Positions 28,647-37,246 of a stretch of 64,000 nt of DNA are shown here, in pieces. How positions within the stretch are numbered: position 1 is the first letter of the stretch; each line of letters begins with the position of its first letter. The position numbers and the translations under genes were made by a program. The notes under the pieces were generated by a model that searched no databases, was not told where the DNA came from, and saw only the letters and a list, made by a program, of their open reading frames with translations. The DNA is from an uncultured Verrucomicrobiota bacterium (GTDB lineage: Bacteria; Verrucomicrobiota; Kiritimatiellia; Kiritimatiellales; Tichowtungiaceae): NCBI GenBank assembly GCA_903826865.1, contig CAIKGD010000009.1, positions 1 through 64,000 of the forward strand, given 5' to 3'.

Positions 28647-30140
28647 ATGTTTGCGACAAAGCGAAATATAAATCAAATAGTGGCGCTTTCGGTTTTCGTC
28701 TGGGTGGCAAGAATTCAGTCGGGGCAGGCCGCCGAAGCGAACTTGGCTGAAGATCCTTTTGCGCTGGAGCAGGCGAAGTCTCAGGTATCGGCAGATCGTC
28801 CGTGGGTGGGGCGTACGCCAGAAGAGATTCGTGAATGGGCGAAGAAAAATCTCCCTAACAAATTGACTGCCAAATACATAATCGATACCAAGGCGCATCC
28901 CGAGTGGGCTTGGTTCCGCAAATCGGGGCTGGGGCTGTTTCTTCACTGGGGGTTGGCGAGCGTGGAGCCGAATAACGGTGACGGCTGGGCGGTGGTTTGG
29001 TCAAAGCAAAAGGAACAAGCAAAGCGGAAGATGATTCTTCCCGAGGATATGTTCGCCGTGGCCGAAACATGGAACCCCCAGAAGTATGATCCGAATAAAT
29101 GGCTGGCGGCCGCGAGTAAAGCGGGCTTCGGTTATTCCGTACTGACGACGCGCCATCATGCCGGCTACTGCCTCTGGCCGAGTGATAATGGGATCTGGGA
29201 TACCGGCGACTACATGAACGGTCGCGATCTGGTGAAGGACTATGTCGAAGCATCACGCAAAAACGGCCTGCGGGTCGGGTTTTACTATTCCGGCCCGAAC
29301 TGGCATTACGAGTATAAGAACCGGGAGTTTATGTGGCCGCCCCAGAGGGATTTTCGGATCAACTACAAGCATGAGAAGATCGATGTATCTGCCAAGTTGA
29401 CTCCTCTTATGACCAGTAGCGGCCCAGCGGAGAAGGCCGAATCTGAAGGACAGGTCCGGGAGCTGATGAGCAATTACGGCCCGATTGATGTCATCTGGTG
29501 GGACGGAAATGTGGCGATGACGGAAGAAGAACTGCGGCCGATGCAACCCGGCATTTTCGTGGCGCGCGGCAATATTGCGACGCCGGAAGGCCCGCAGCAG
29601 GCAGCCAGCCAAAACGTCAAGATCGTCAATGAATGCGGCTGGTGGTGGGAGGCGTGTCTTAAATCTGAAAACACGTTTACCCCGAATTGGCATTACGGGA
29701 AAGAGTGCGAAACCAACCATTGGGATGCCAATAAACTTCTGACTGAACTGATCCGCTGCCGCTCACTGGGCGGCAACCTGCTCGTCAATGTTCCCCCGCG
29801 CGGCACCGGCGAGATGATGGAGTGGTTCTATACAATGTGCGATGAAATGGCCGGTTGGATGAAACATTCCCGCGAGGCTGTCTACGATGTGGATCTCGAC
29901 GCGCCGCTGCCGACGCTTGATAAAACGCAAAACTACACAACTAAACGCGGGAACATCTGGTATTCCCTGCCGGACGACCGGAGCATCGTGTTTATCCATG
30001 ACGTTAAATGCCCGGTCTCGGTGACCCTGCTGAGAACAGGCGAGGCGATTGATTTTGACTATCGTGACGGAGCCCTGCGCGGTGTTGTTCCAAAGGCGAT
30101 GCTAACCCGCCTGCCGGATATGGTAAAAATCGTTTTTTGA
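28647..30140 (+). CDS. GH29 family alpha-L-fucosidase, exported
   Basis: 497 aa with a signal-like N-terminus (IVALSVFVWVARIQSGQA). GH29 features are clear: WFRKSGLGLFLHWGLASV, SVLTTRHHAGYCLWPS, LRVGFYYSGPNWHYE, and YGPIDVIWWDGN, in which the Asp is the retaining nucleophile by family comparison. It releases alpha-linked L-fucose, here presumably from sulfated fucan oligosaccharides after desulfation. It is preceded by about 100 bp without a gene and followed by an esterase. No strong ribosome site is visible before the ATG. Confidence 0.9.
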   Translation: MFATKRNINQIVALSVFVWVARIQSGQAAEANLAEDPFALEQAKSQVSADRPWVGRTPEEIREWAKKNLPNKLTAKYIIDTKAHPEWAWFRKSGLGLFLHWGLASVEPNNGDGWAVVWSKQKEQAKRKMILPEDMFAVAETWNPQKYDPNKWLAAASKAGFGYSVLTTRHHAGYCLWPSDNGIWDTGDYMNGRDLVKDYVEASRKNGLRVGFYYSGPNWHYEYKNREFMWPPQRDFRINYKHEKIDVSAKLTPLMTSSGPAEKAESEGQVRELMSNYGPIDVIWWDGNVAMTEEELRPMQPGIFVARGNIATPEGPQQAASQNVKIVNECGWWWEACLKSENTFTPNWHYGKECETNHWDANKLLTELIRCRSLGGNLLVNVPPRGTGEMMEWFYTMCDEMAGWMKHSREAVYDVDLDAPLPTLDKTQNYTTKRGNIWYSLPDDRSIVFIHDVKCPVSVTLLRTGEAIDFDYRDGALRGVVPKAMLTRLPDMVKIVF

Positions 30141-30159
30141 AAATAATGACGGGAATCGA

Positions 30160-30176
30160 TCCAACCATTGGAAAAA
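30160..30176. repeat. Partial TTGGAAAA-family palindrome
   Basis: TCCAACCATTGGAAAAA, lacking the full left arm, in the 52 bp between the fucosidase and esterase genes. Confidence 0.35.
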
Positions 30177-30192
30177 CGGAGATCTGAAGAAA

Positions 30193-31059
30193 ATGAAAAT
30201 GAATTTTATTGCGGCTTTCTTTGCAGTGGTTTTAAGCGCGTTCGGAGCAGAGCTTCCCAATACGCAGTGGATTTACAAGACTGTCGGAGGCAAAGAGCTG
30301 AAAATGGATGTGTTTTTACCGGGGAATTATGAGTCAGGGAAAATTTTTCCGGCGGTCGTTTTTTTCCACGGCGGCAGTTGGCGCGAAGGCACGCCGGATA
30401 TGCAGTATCCGGATTGCGCTTACTTGAGCAAACGGGGGATGATCGCCGTCGCCGTTGATTACCGGCTGAAGGATCGCGACCATGTCGAGGTTCCGCTCGA
30501 ATGTGTCAAAGATGCCAGATCCGCGATCCGTTTCCTGCGGAAGAACGCTGAAAAGCTGAAGGTGGATACCGGGAAAATTGTTGTTGCCGGAGATTCCGCA
30601 GGCGGGCAGCTTGCTGCCGCCTTGGCGATGATCACGGATCAAAAGATGAATGATGATTGCTACGATCTTTCGATTTCATACCGGCCTGATGCACTGATTT
30701 TGCATAACCCTTATTTCAAATGCCAGCCGGAGCTTTCACCGGCAAACTATATTGCTGCCGGACTGCCGCCGGTTATTACATTTTTAGGAGATCAGGATCA
30801 GGCGATTACTGTTGAAAGTCTGGCGGCGTTTCATAAGGCCCTTAAACAGGCCGGAAATTCGTCCGTTTTATATGTCGGCAAGGGCGGCAAACACGGCTTT
30901 TGCAACGGACGCAATAAATGGAACCGCTTTTTCTACTGGTCTCTGGATATGGAAGATCAGTTTCTGGTTAAACACGGAATCCTGTCCGGTGCATCCAACG
31001 TGCAACGCCCCGAAGGGGTGACTCCGCTTCAACCGGCTGAGTACGACGTGTATGATTAA
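30193..31059 (+). CDS. Alpha/beta hydrolase (BD-FAE / HSL-like esterase), exported
   Basis: 288 aa with signal peptide (MKMNFIAAFFAVVLSAFGA). Motifs are the oxyanion HGGSW in VVFFHGGSWREG, the nucleophile elbow VVAGDSAGGQLAAAL, the acid in FLGDQDQAITV and the His in GGKHGFCNG. These define the HSL / BD-FAE esterase group, which hydrolyse acetyl or feruloyl-type esters on carbohydrates. It lies between a fucosidase and a sulfatase, so deacylation of the same polymer is the likely role. The last 20 residues (LQPAEYDVYD) appear extra to the fold. Confidence 0.82.
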   Translation: MKMNFIAAFFAVVLSAFGAELPNTQWIYKTVGGKELKMDVFLPGNYESGKIFPAVVFFHGGSWREGTPDMQYPDCAYLSKRGMIAVAVDYRLKDRDHVEVPLECVKDARSAIRFLRKNAEKLKVDTGKIVVAGDSAGGQLAAALAMITDQKMNDDCYDLSISYRPDALILHNPYFKCQPELSPANYIAAGLPPVITFLGDQDQAITVESLAAFHKALKQAGNSSVLYVGKGGKHGFCNGRNKWNRFFYWSLDMEDQFLVKHGILSGASNVQRPEGVTPLQPAEYDVYD

Positions 31060-31153
31060 AAGCAGCTTGATGCCATTTAGGATAAAAGGGGTTTTCTTGC
31101 TGGAATCGGAGTTCGAGATACAGAGTATATAATGCAATAAGATGGAGGATGTA

Positions 31154-33010
31154 ATGAACCGCAATGACATTTTTAAAACCGTAAACATGGGGCTGACTCT
31201 GATGACACCGGCAATCGGCCTGTACGCGGTGGAATCCTCGGCGCAGAAACCTAACATTATCTTTATCCTGACCGATGATCAGGGCTACGGCGATCTGGGG
31301 CGGCATGGACATCCTTTTCTGGAGACGCCGAATTTAGATCGTCTGTACGATGAAAGCGTGCGTTTTGATAACTTCTATGTGAGTCCGTCCTGTTCCCCGT
31401 CGCGTGCGGCGATTATGACCGGCATGCATGAGTTCGAAAATGGCGTCACTCATACGTTGCAGCCGCGCGAACATCTCTTTAAAGATGCAATTACGCTGCC
31501 TCAACTGCTGAAAACCGTCGGTTACAGCACCGGCATTATCGGGAAATGGCATTTGGGCGACGGTAAGGGATATGACCCTAAAGACCGGGGATTCGACTGG
31601 TATTCAACCAATCAGGGCGGCCCCCACGAACATTTTGATCCTGTAATGATTCGTAACGGAGTGCGCGAGAAAAAACAGGGGTTTCGGGAAGATCGTTTTT
31701 TTGATGAAGCGATGGCGTTTATTGACGAAAACCGGGGCAAGCCGTTTTTCTGTTATCTGGCAACCTATTCACCTCATGCGCCGCTGAATGCGCCCAAGGA
31801 CTTGATTGCGAAGTATCGCGCGAAAGGGTTGAACGAAAAGCACGCCACCTATCTGGCGATGGTGGATAACATTGATCAGAACCTCGGTCGTATGATGCAG
31901 TTTCTTAAAGAACGGGGACTCGAAGAAAATACCATTATTATGCTGATGAATGACAACGGAGAGACTGAAGGGCTTGATGTATACAATGCCGGCATGCGCG
32001 GCTGCAAGTGCACCATATGGGAAGGCGGCACACGGGCCATGTCTTTATGGAAATGGCCGGGGCGCTGGCAACCTCATACCGTGACCAGCCTGACCGCGCA
32101 TCTGGATATTCTGCCAACGCTCTGTGATTTCGGGGGTGTGACCGTTCCTGACACCCTGAAACCGAAACTGGAAGGCTTCGACCTTCGGCCCTTGCTGGAG
32201 TCGCAGAAAGATAAGTGGCAGCATAATGACCGCATTCTGTTTCATCATGTCGGACGCTGGCCGAGCGGTCTGGCAGCATCGCATAAATACGCGATGGCGG
32301 CCGTGCGGCAGGGGAATTATCTTCTCGTGCACAGCACGCCCTGTGATGATCCCGAATGCTTGAAATATATGAGTCAATGCACAACCCTGCTGGGAGTCCG
32401 GAAGGGGCTGACCGCCACGACGTATACCACCAATGCCCAGTTCAACTGGGGTGCCAGCCCGGCTGACCGCTGGGTTCTGTTTGATGTCAAAAAAGACCCC
32501 GCCTGTCAAAATGACATGTCGGCGCAGATGCCGGAACTGGTCTCAACTCTGGTGGCGGCTTATGACAAGTGGTGGGATACCACCTATCCGGTCATGATCG
32601 AACGGGGCGGCGACAAGGGCGATCCCAATGCGGGGGAAGAACACTCGAAGCGTGAACACGCATTGTCGGCTGATACAAAACGTAAAGCGGTCGATGCTCC
32701 TGCGGAAGTTGCGGTTCCGGCTGACAGTTCAAAACAGGAATCAGCCATGTTCAAGCGCATGGATGTCAATGGCGATCAAAAGGTGACGAAAGAGGAATAT
32801 CTTGGACTGTTTATTCCGAACTTTTCACCGAAAGATGCCGATAAAGACGGCGTTCTTAACAAAGGGGAATTCCCGTATCCCGCGTTTGAACGCGCGGATG
32901 CGGATCGGGACGGGAAGCTCACTCCGGCTGAATTCGAAGCGCTCTATTCAAAGCAGTTCGATGACCGGGATAAAAATAAAAACGGTATTATCACCGCCGA
33001 TGAGATGTAA
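31154..33010 (+). CDS. S1 sulfatase with four EF-hands, exported
   Basis: About 618 aa. The ATG at 31154 is chosen because GGAGG ends 5 bp before it. After a signal region (VNMGLTLMTPAIGLYA) comes the sulfatase core: KPNIIFILTDDQGYGDLGRHG, formylglycine signature CSPSR in VSPSCSPSRAAIMTG, GIIGKWHLGDG, and MLMNDNGETEG. A Ser/Lys-rich linker leads to a four-loop EF-hand domain (DVNGDQKVTKEEY, DADKDGVLNKGEF, DADRDGKLTPAEF, DKNKNGIITADEM). It removes sulfate from the polymer. The tail is homologous to the free protein at 28201-28548. Confidence 0.9.
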   Translation: MNRNDIFKTVNMGLTLMTPAIGLYAVESSAQKPNIIFILTDDQGYGDLGRHGHPFLETPNLDRLYDESVRFDNFYVSPSCSPSRAAIMTGMHEFENGVTHTLQPREHLFKDAITLPQLLKTVGYSTGIIGKWHLGDGKGYDPKDRGFDWYSTNQGGPHEHFDPVMIRNGVREKKQGFREDRFFDEAMAFIDENRGKPFFCYLATYSPHAPLNAPKDLIAKYRAKGLNEKHATYLAMVDNIDQNLGRMMQFLKERGLEENTIIMLMNDNGETEGLDVYNAGMRGCKCTIWEGGTRAMSLWKWPGRWQPHTVTSLTAHLDILPTLCDFGGVTVPDTLKPKLEGFDLRPLLESQKDKWQHNDRILFHHVGRWPSGLAASHKYAMAAVRQGNYLLVHSTPCDDPECLKYMSQCTTLLGVRKGLTATTYTTNAQFNWGASPADRWVLFDVKKDPACQNDMSAQMPELVSTLVAAYDKWWDTTYPVMIERGGDKGDPNAGEEHSKREHALSADTKRKAVDAPAEVAVPADSSKQESAMFKRMDVNGDQKVTKEEYLGLFIPNFSPKDADKDGVLNKGEFPYPAFERADADRDGKLTPAEFEALYSKQFDDRDKNKNGIITADEM

Positions 33011-33076
33011 GGTTGCGGAGCCCCGGTCTAAGGACTCATTTCGGATACAACACTTACTTAGCAGAAAGAATGACAA

Positions 33077-34276
33077 TTGAAGCGGTCGAGGTTGATTTTT
33101 ATAGGGGTTCTATCGATATCGGCATTCTGCAAGGGAGCCGATGCCGATCGGTTTCCTGATTTCAGCTGGGACACGGTGCCGCGCTATATGCACGTGAGGA
33201 AGTCCACCGCTTTTACTAAAGAAGAAATTCAATATCTGGCATCCTTTCCCCTGATTACCTTTGAAAAAACAACGGGGATAAAGGACTCCGGCAGTACCGA
33301 GAAAGGAACCCTGAAGGCGGCGGAAGCGGTCAAGCAAATCAATCCCCGCACGAAAATCTTATACTACCGGAATATTCTGGTTCATTATCCGGTGTATGAT
33401 GCGGATGCGGCGCTGAAATCCATCCGTAAGGCCTTTCTCGTCGATCAAAAAGGGAATACCAGACTGGTGCGGGGAACCGTGCAAGCTTACGACCTGTCGA
33501 ACCGGGCGGTTCAGTCGTGGTGGCTGGATAATGCGGAAAAGATGTGTTCCTCGGAATATATCGATGGTCTCTTCGTCGATGGAAATATTAAAGTTCTTGA
33601 GCCAGGCTACCTGACCGGGGCGGTAGGCGCGGCCAAACAGGCCGACGTCGAACGCGCATATCATGAGGTGATGAGAAAGCTGCCGGAAACTATCGGGACG
33701 GGAAAGCTGGTTCTTGCCAACATCATCCGGGCGCGTTTTCCAAAGTCCGGACTCGAATACATAAATTGTTTTGACGGTTCGTATATCGAGGGTTTTGAAC
33801 ACGCCGTTGGCGGACTTTCCCGCGAAGACTATATGGCTAAAGGCATTGCGGCTGTTCAAACCGCAGCACGTGAAGGAAGAATCATTGCATTTACCATCGG
33901 CATGGGAAAAGACAAGGATGAGGCCGGGCTGGGTACGGATGAAGTCCGTGATCAGGCTTCCAGCTGGGATGCCGTTCGGCAGCGGTTTGTTTATTCACTG
34001 GCTTTGTATTTAATTTGCGCCGAAAAATACAGTTACTTCATGGCCTCCGACGGGTATGGCGTTGATAGCGGCAACAACCTGTTCTGGATGAAAAGTATTC
34101 CGGAGTATTCTTTTCCGTTGGGGGAGCCGAAAGGTCCGGCTGTGAAACGCGGTTGCACTTATACCCGGGAATTTGAACATGCCCGTGTTTTTCTCGATAT
34201 CGAAAAGGAAACCGCCGGAATCGCTTGGGAAAACAGGAAAGAGGCATCCGGAACCCGTACACAAAAGGAAGAATGA
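33077..34276 (+). CDS. Exported putative glycoside hydrolase-like protein (GHL15-type)
   Basis: 399 aa from a TTG start with AGAAAG upstream; this gives the signal peptide KRSRLIFIGVLSISAFCKGA. The body suggests a TIM barrel: ILYYRNILVHYPVYD, a strand ending in Asp (YIDGLFVDGNIKV), LEYINCFDGSYIEGFEHA and IIAFTIGMGKDKDE. The order and the carboxylates at strand ends resemble the hypothetical glycosyl hydrolase-like family 15; this is from memory of the family and not a search. The stop overlaps the next gene as ATGA. Another uncharacterised barrel hydrolase is the alternative. Confidence 0.6.
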   Translation: MKRSRLIFIGVLSISAFCKGADADRFPDFSWDTVPRYMHVRKSTAFTKEEIQYLASFPLITFEKTTGIKDSGSTEKGTLKAAEAVKQINPRTKILYYRNILVHYPVYDADAALKSIRKAFLVDQKGNTRLVRGTVQAYDLSNRAVQSWWLDNAEKMCSSEYIDGLFVDGNIKVLEPGYLTGAVGAAKQADVERAYHEVMRKLPETIGTGKLVLANIIRARFPKSGLEYINCFDGSYIEGFEHAVGGLSREDYMAKGIAAVQTAAREGRIIAFTIGMGKDKDEAGLGTDEVRDQASSWDAVRQRFVYSLALYLICAEKYSYFMASDGYGVDSGNNLFWMKSIPEYSFPLGEPKGPAVKRGCTYTREFEHARVFLDIEKETAGIAWENRKEASGTRTQKEE

Positions 34277-35790
34277 TGAACTTACGTAATGCAATTGTCT
34301 TGGCTTGTGCAATAGGGTTGGTCGGTTGCCAGAGCCGCGCAGCCTCGGTGCTGGATATTTTTCCGGGCTCCGGCCTGAGCGCCGGAACCGGCCGAACCGT
34401 TTGCTCGTTTGATTATGAACAGTCCGGTTCAAAATGGACGCCCGGTCTGGACGAAGAAAAGGTGTTTCTGGCCTCACTGCAAGGCGATGGCTGGCGGCTC
34501 GGCGTCGGCAAGGGCGGGCAGATTTATTCGTTGCGCGGGCCGTTCGGTGAATCGGTTCCGCCGCAACGTATCGTATCGCCATGGAATGATGAAGTCTGGC
34601 AGTTTGTCATCACCAGCGAAAAACTGGTCGGTCCGGTTCAGGATTATCAGAATGCCAATCCGAAACTGCGGGAAACGACCATGCCGCTGACGTATTTTAT
34701 TCATCAGGCAGGTATCTATGTGCAGGGGAAAGGGTTCGATGGAGGACGGGTGTCTGCCCCGTTCTACTCGCCCTGCCTGCGGAAACGCTGGAATGCGGAA
34801 ACCAAGACGCTGGAACTGGTCAACTGGATGCAGCAGGCGCGTACGCCGTGCGTTTGGAAATCCGGCATACTGGTTTACACGGCGTACCGTGATCTTGGGA
34901 GAGGCATCGTTGAAGTTAATCAGGTTGTCCACAATTTCGGCGCTGAAAAACTGGATTATCTCAACGCTCCGTGGGGCGGGGTGCGGCCTTCTGTTTTTCC
35001 GTTTACCATCCTGTCAAATCCCGACGGCTCATGGCAGGAGGTGGCGGGCACATGGGGCTGGGACGGCGTTCCTGACCGCGATCTGAATAAAACCGGAGGA
35101 TGGGAAGCCTGGGTGCAAAACCCAAAAGACGATGACAGTCCGGCACTGGCGCTGGTTTTCGGCATCGGTGGTGAGAGTCCGGGTACCGGACGCCAGTTTA
35201 TTTCCTGGGGGACAGCGGGCGAGGGCAAAGTGCGTGACTATCAGGTCACTGCTCTGCAGGCTTCAAAGACAGACTTGCAGCCTGGCGACTCGCTCTCCGT
35301 GCGGTGGTATCTTGTCGCAGGAGAATTTTCAAAAGTCCGGAAACTCGCCGCAGAGGTTTCAGGGAAAGCCGGCATCAGCCGGATCGAATTCAAAGATTCC
35401 GCCAAGCAACCCGTCTGGATTACTGACGGCAAAGTTGTCACCGAAGGCGGGGGCGCGCCGTGGATTGAACTCCGCGCGTTTCCGGTGAAAGGCGCCGTTC
35501 CGGTTTTTCTGCTCGAGGATAAGCGAACCGGAGAGCAGATCATTACCGCCGATCCGTATGCTTTGGCGGAGACCGAACCGTATCCTAACCCGTTGCCGGC
35601 GGATCTTGCCATCCACGACCTCTACAACAACCGCGTGGTCTATAAACAGTATCTCCCGCATATCGGTTACGAAAATCTGCTCGGATATGCCTATGCTGAA
35701 AAGCCGGATGAAATACCTGCCGCCAAAATTCGATGCCCGAAAGAAATCGTATTAGACAAATCGGCTGCTGAACTTTGGTTTCCGCAATAA
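34273..35790 (+). CDS. Unrecognised lipoprotein (505 aa)
   Basis: The ATG at 34273 overlaps the previous stop and follows AAGGAAGA. The N-terminus MMNLRNAIVLACAIGLVGCQS has a lipobox (LVGC), so it should be membrane-anchored and exported. The rest is beta-rich and aromatic, with no domain I know: WRLGVGKGGQIYSLRGPFGE, SPWNDEVWQFV, NAPWGGVRPSVFPF and GTWGWDGVPD. Such patterns fit a carbohydrate-binding or novel hydrolase fold. A decayed copy of its first part lies at 36909-37176. It is co-transcribed with a GHL15-like gene and a URO-D-like gene. Confidence 0.75.
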   Translation: MMNLRNAIVLACAIGLVGCQSRAASVLDIFPGSGLSAGTGRTVCSFDYEQSGSKWTPGLDEEKVFLASLQGDGWRLGVGKGGQIYSLRGPFGESVPPQRIVSPWNDEVWQFVITSEKLVGPVQDYQNANPKLRETTMPLTYFIHQAGIYVQGKGFDGGRVSAPFYSPCLRKRWNAETKTLELVNWMQQARTPCVWKSGILVYTAYRDLGRGIVEVNQVVHNFGAEKLDYLNAPWGGVRPSVFPFTILSNPDGSWQEVAGTWGWDGVPDRDLNKTGGWEAWVQNPKDDDSPALALVFGIGGESPGTGRQFISWGTAGEGKVRDYQVTALQASKTDLQPGDSLSVRWYLVAGEFSKVRKLAAEVSGKAGISRIEFKDSAKQPVWITDGKVVTEGGGAPWIELRAFPVKGAVPVFLLEDKRTGEQIITADPYALAETEPYPNPLPADLAIHDLYNNRVVYKQYLPHIGYENLLGYAYAEKPDEIPAAKIRCPKEIVLDKSAAELWFPQ

Positions 35791-35846
35791 GAATGGGCAC
35801 ATATCTTTTCCGGCAAGAGTGCCTTAAAAATAAGGAGAATATAGAG

Positions 35847-36902
35847 ATGTCCTACGAAATCGGAATGGCGGCGTTAAATCTGAAGATGCCGGGACGTGTA
35901 GCGCGTACCGAGTATTCTGCCGAGTTTCACTGGGATTTGGTGAAAGCTGTTACCGGCATAGCGGTAACGCCGCAGGACAGTCCGGAAAAACAGACTTACG
36001 CTTCTGCCGCGTTCCGCAAAGCATGGGACTATGATCTGGTCTGGAATATCCTGATTCATTGTCATGAGCTGGATGCCTGCCGGACAGATATGGGTCATGC
36101 CGAGTATGCCTCCGGCGGAACGGACCGGCGCGATACGGTGTATTGTCCGTTTAAGGAGCCGGAGGAGGTCTGGAACTTTCAGCCGATGGAAACCTATGGA
36201 CTTCTCGATCAGGCAACGCTGATTCAGCGGTTCGAGTCAGACTATGCCCTGCGGTGCGCCCAGACGCCGGATGCTGTGAATATGACGGGAATATATATCA
36301 CCTTGATTTCAGGCCTGCTGGAAATTTTCGGCTGGGATATGATGCTGCTCGGGCTTTCCGATCCGCACGCCTTCGGGAAAGTGGCCGACCGGTATGCGGA
36401 GTGGATCGGTCAATACTTTGAAGCGCTGGCCGCCAGCAATGTGCCGGTGGTGATGATCCACGACGACATCGTCTGGTCGTCCGGGCCGTTCTGCGCTCCG
36501 GAGTGGTACCGGCAGTTTGTATTTCCAAATTATAAAAAGCTGTTTGCTCCGATTCTGGAGAGCGGAAAAAAACTGATTTTTACTTCAGATGGCGATTTTT
36601 CTTTGTTCATCGACGACATTGCCGGCTGCGGTGTCCATGCGTTTGTGATGGAGCCGTACACCGACATGAAGTACATCGCTGAAAAATACGGCAGAACCCA
36701 TGCGTTCATCGGCAATGTAGATACCCGCGCTCTGCTGTCAGGCCCCAAAGATAAAATTGAAAACGAAGTGAAGCGGTGCATGAACATAGGCAAAAACTGC
36801 CCGGGCTATTTTATGGCGGTAGGCAACCACATCCCGGCCAATACGCCGGTCGAAAATGCGCTTTATTATAACGAAAAATACAGGAGAATGGGTGTCCGGT
36901 AA
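35847..36902 (+). CDS. URO-D superfamily protein, copy 3
   Basis: 351 aa from ATG 35847 (AAGGAG 9 bp upstream); a longer upstream frame lacks a ribosome site. Barrel motifs are MIHDDIVWSSGPFCAPEWYRQ, KLIFTSDGDFSLFIDDI and GNVDTRALLSGPKDKIENEV, with FMAVGNHIPANTPVENALYY near the end. The HxC zinc motif of corrinoid methyltransferases is replaced by TSDGD, and the late Cys by Asn (GNHIPANTP). It is therefore neither a normal HemE nor a standard MtaA-type enzyme. Its repeated presence in the glycan locus points to a sugar-linked role that cannot be named. Confidence 0.78.
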   Translation: MSYEIGMAALNLKMPGRVARTEYSAEFHWDLVKAVTGIAVTPQDSPEKQTYASAAFRKAWDYDLVWNILIHCHELDACRTDMGHAEYASGGTDRRDTVYCPFKEPEEVWNFQPMETYGLLDQATLIQRFESDYALRCAQTPDAVNMTGIYITLISGLLEIFGWDMMLLGLSDPHAFGKVADRYAEWIGQYFEALAASNVPVVMIHDDIVWSSGPFCAPEWYRQFVFPNYKKLFAPILESGKKLIFTSDGDFSLFIDDIAGCGVHAFVMEPYTDMKYIAEKYGRTHAFIGNVDTRALLSGPKDKIENEVKRCMNIGKNCPGYFMAVGNHIPANTPVENALYYNEKYRRMGVR

Positions 36903-36908
36903 CTCGCC

Positions 36909-37176
36909 GGATATCTTTCCGGCGTCCGGTCTGAGCGCCGGAACCGGCCGAACTGTTTGCTCGTTTGATTATGAACAGTCCGGTTCAAAATGAACGCCCG
37001 GTCTGAACGAAGAAAAGGTGTTTCTGGCCTCCATGACTGGCGACTCGGCATCGGCAAAGGCGGGCAGATTTATTCATTACGCGGGTCGTTTGGTGAATCG
37101 GTTCCTCCGCAGCGTATCGTATCGCCGTGGAATGATGAAGTCTGGCAGTTTGTCATCACCAGCGAAAAACTGTCCG
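36909..37176 (+). pseudogene. Decayed partial duplicate of the 505-aa lipoprotein gene
   Basis: This stretch matches 34355-34636 closely, from GGATAT.TTTCCGG through GATGAAGTCTGGCAGTTTGTC. It lacks the start and signal peptide, has TGG changed to TGA (TCAAAATGAACGCC against TCAAAATGGACGCC), and has a net loss of about 14 bases near 37035. It ends abruptly after GCGAAAAACTGTCCG. The intact copy and this remnant flank the third URO-D-like gene, which suggests a past tandem duplication followed by decay. It fills most of the gap between 36903 and 37246. Confidence 0.88.
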
Positions 37177-37246
37177 TTCCCGCTGCATCTTGATTTGTTG
37201 CTTGCAGAAACCCGGGCCTCCTTACACAATATTAAAGGAGTTACAG

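Noticed and set aside
36990-37193. Short open frame inside the lipoprotein remnant
   Set aside because: It is a leftover frame of the decayed copy, broken at both ends.
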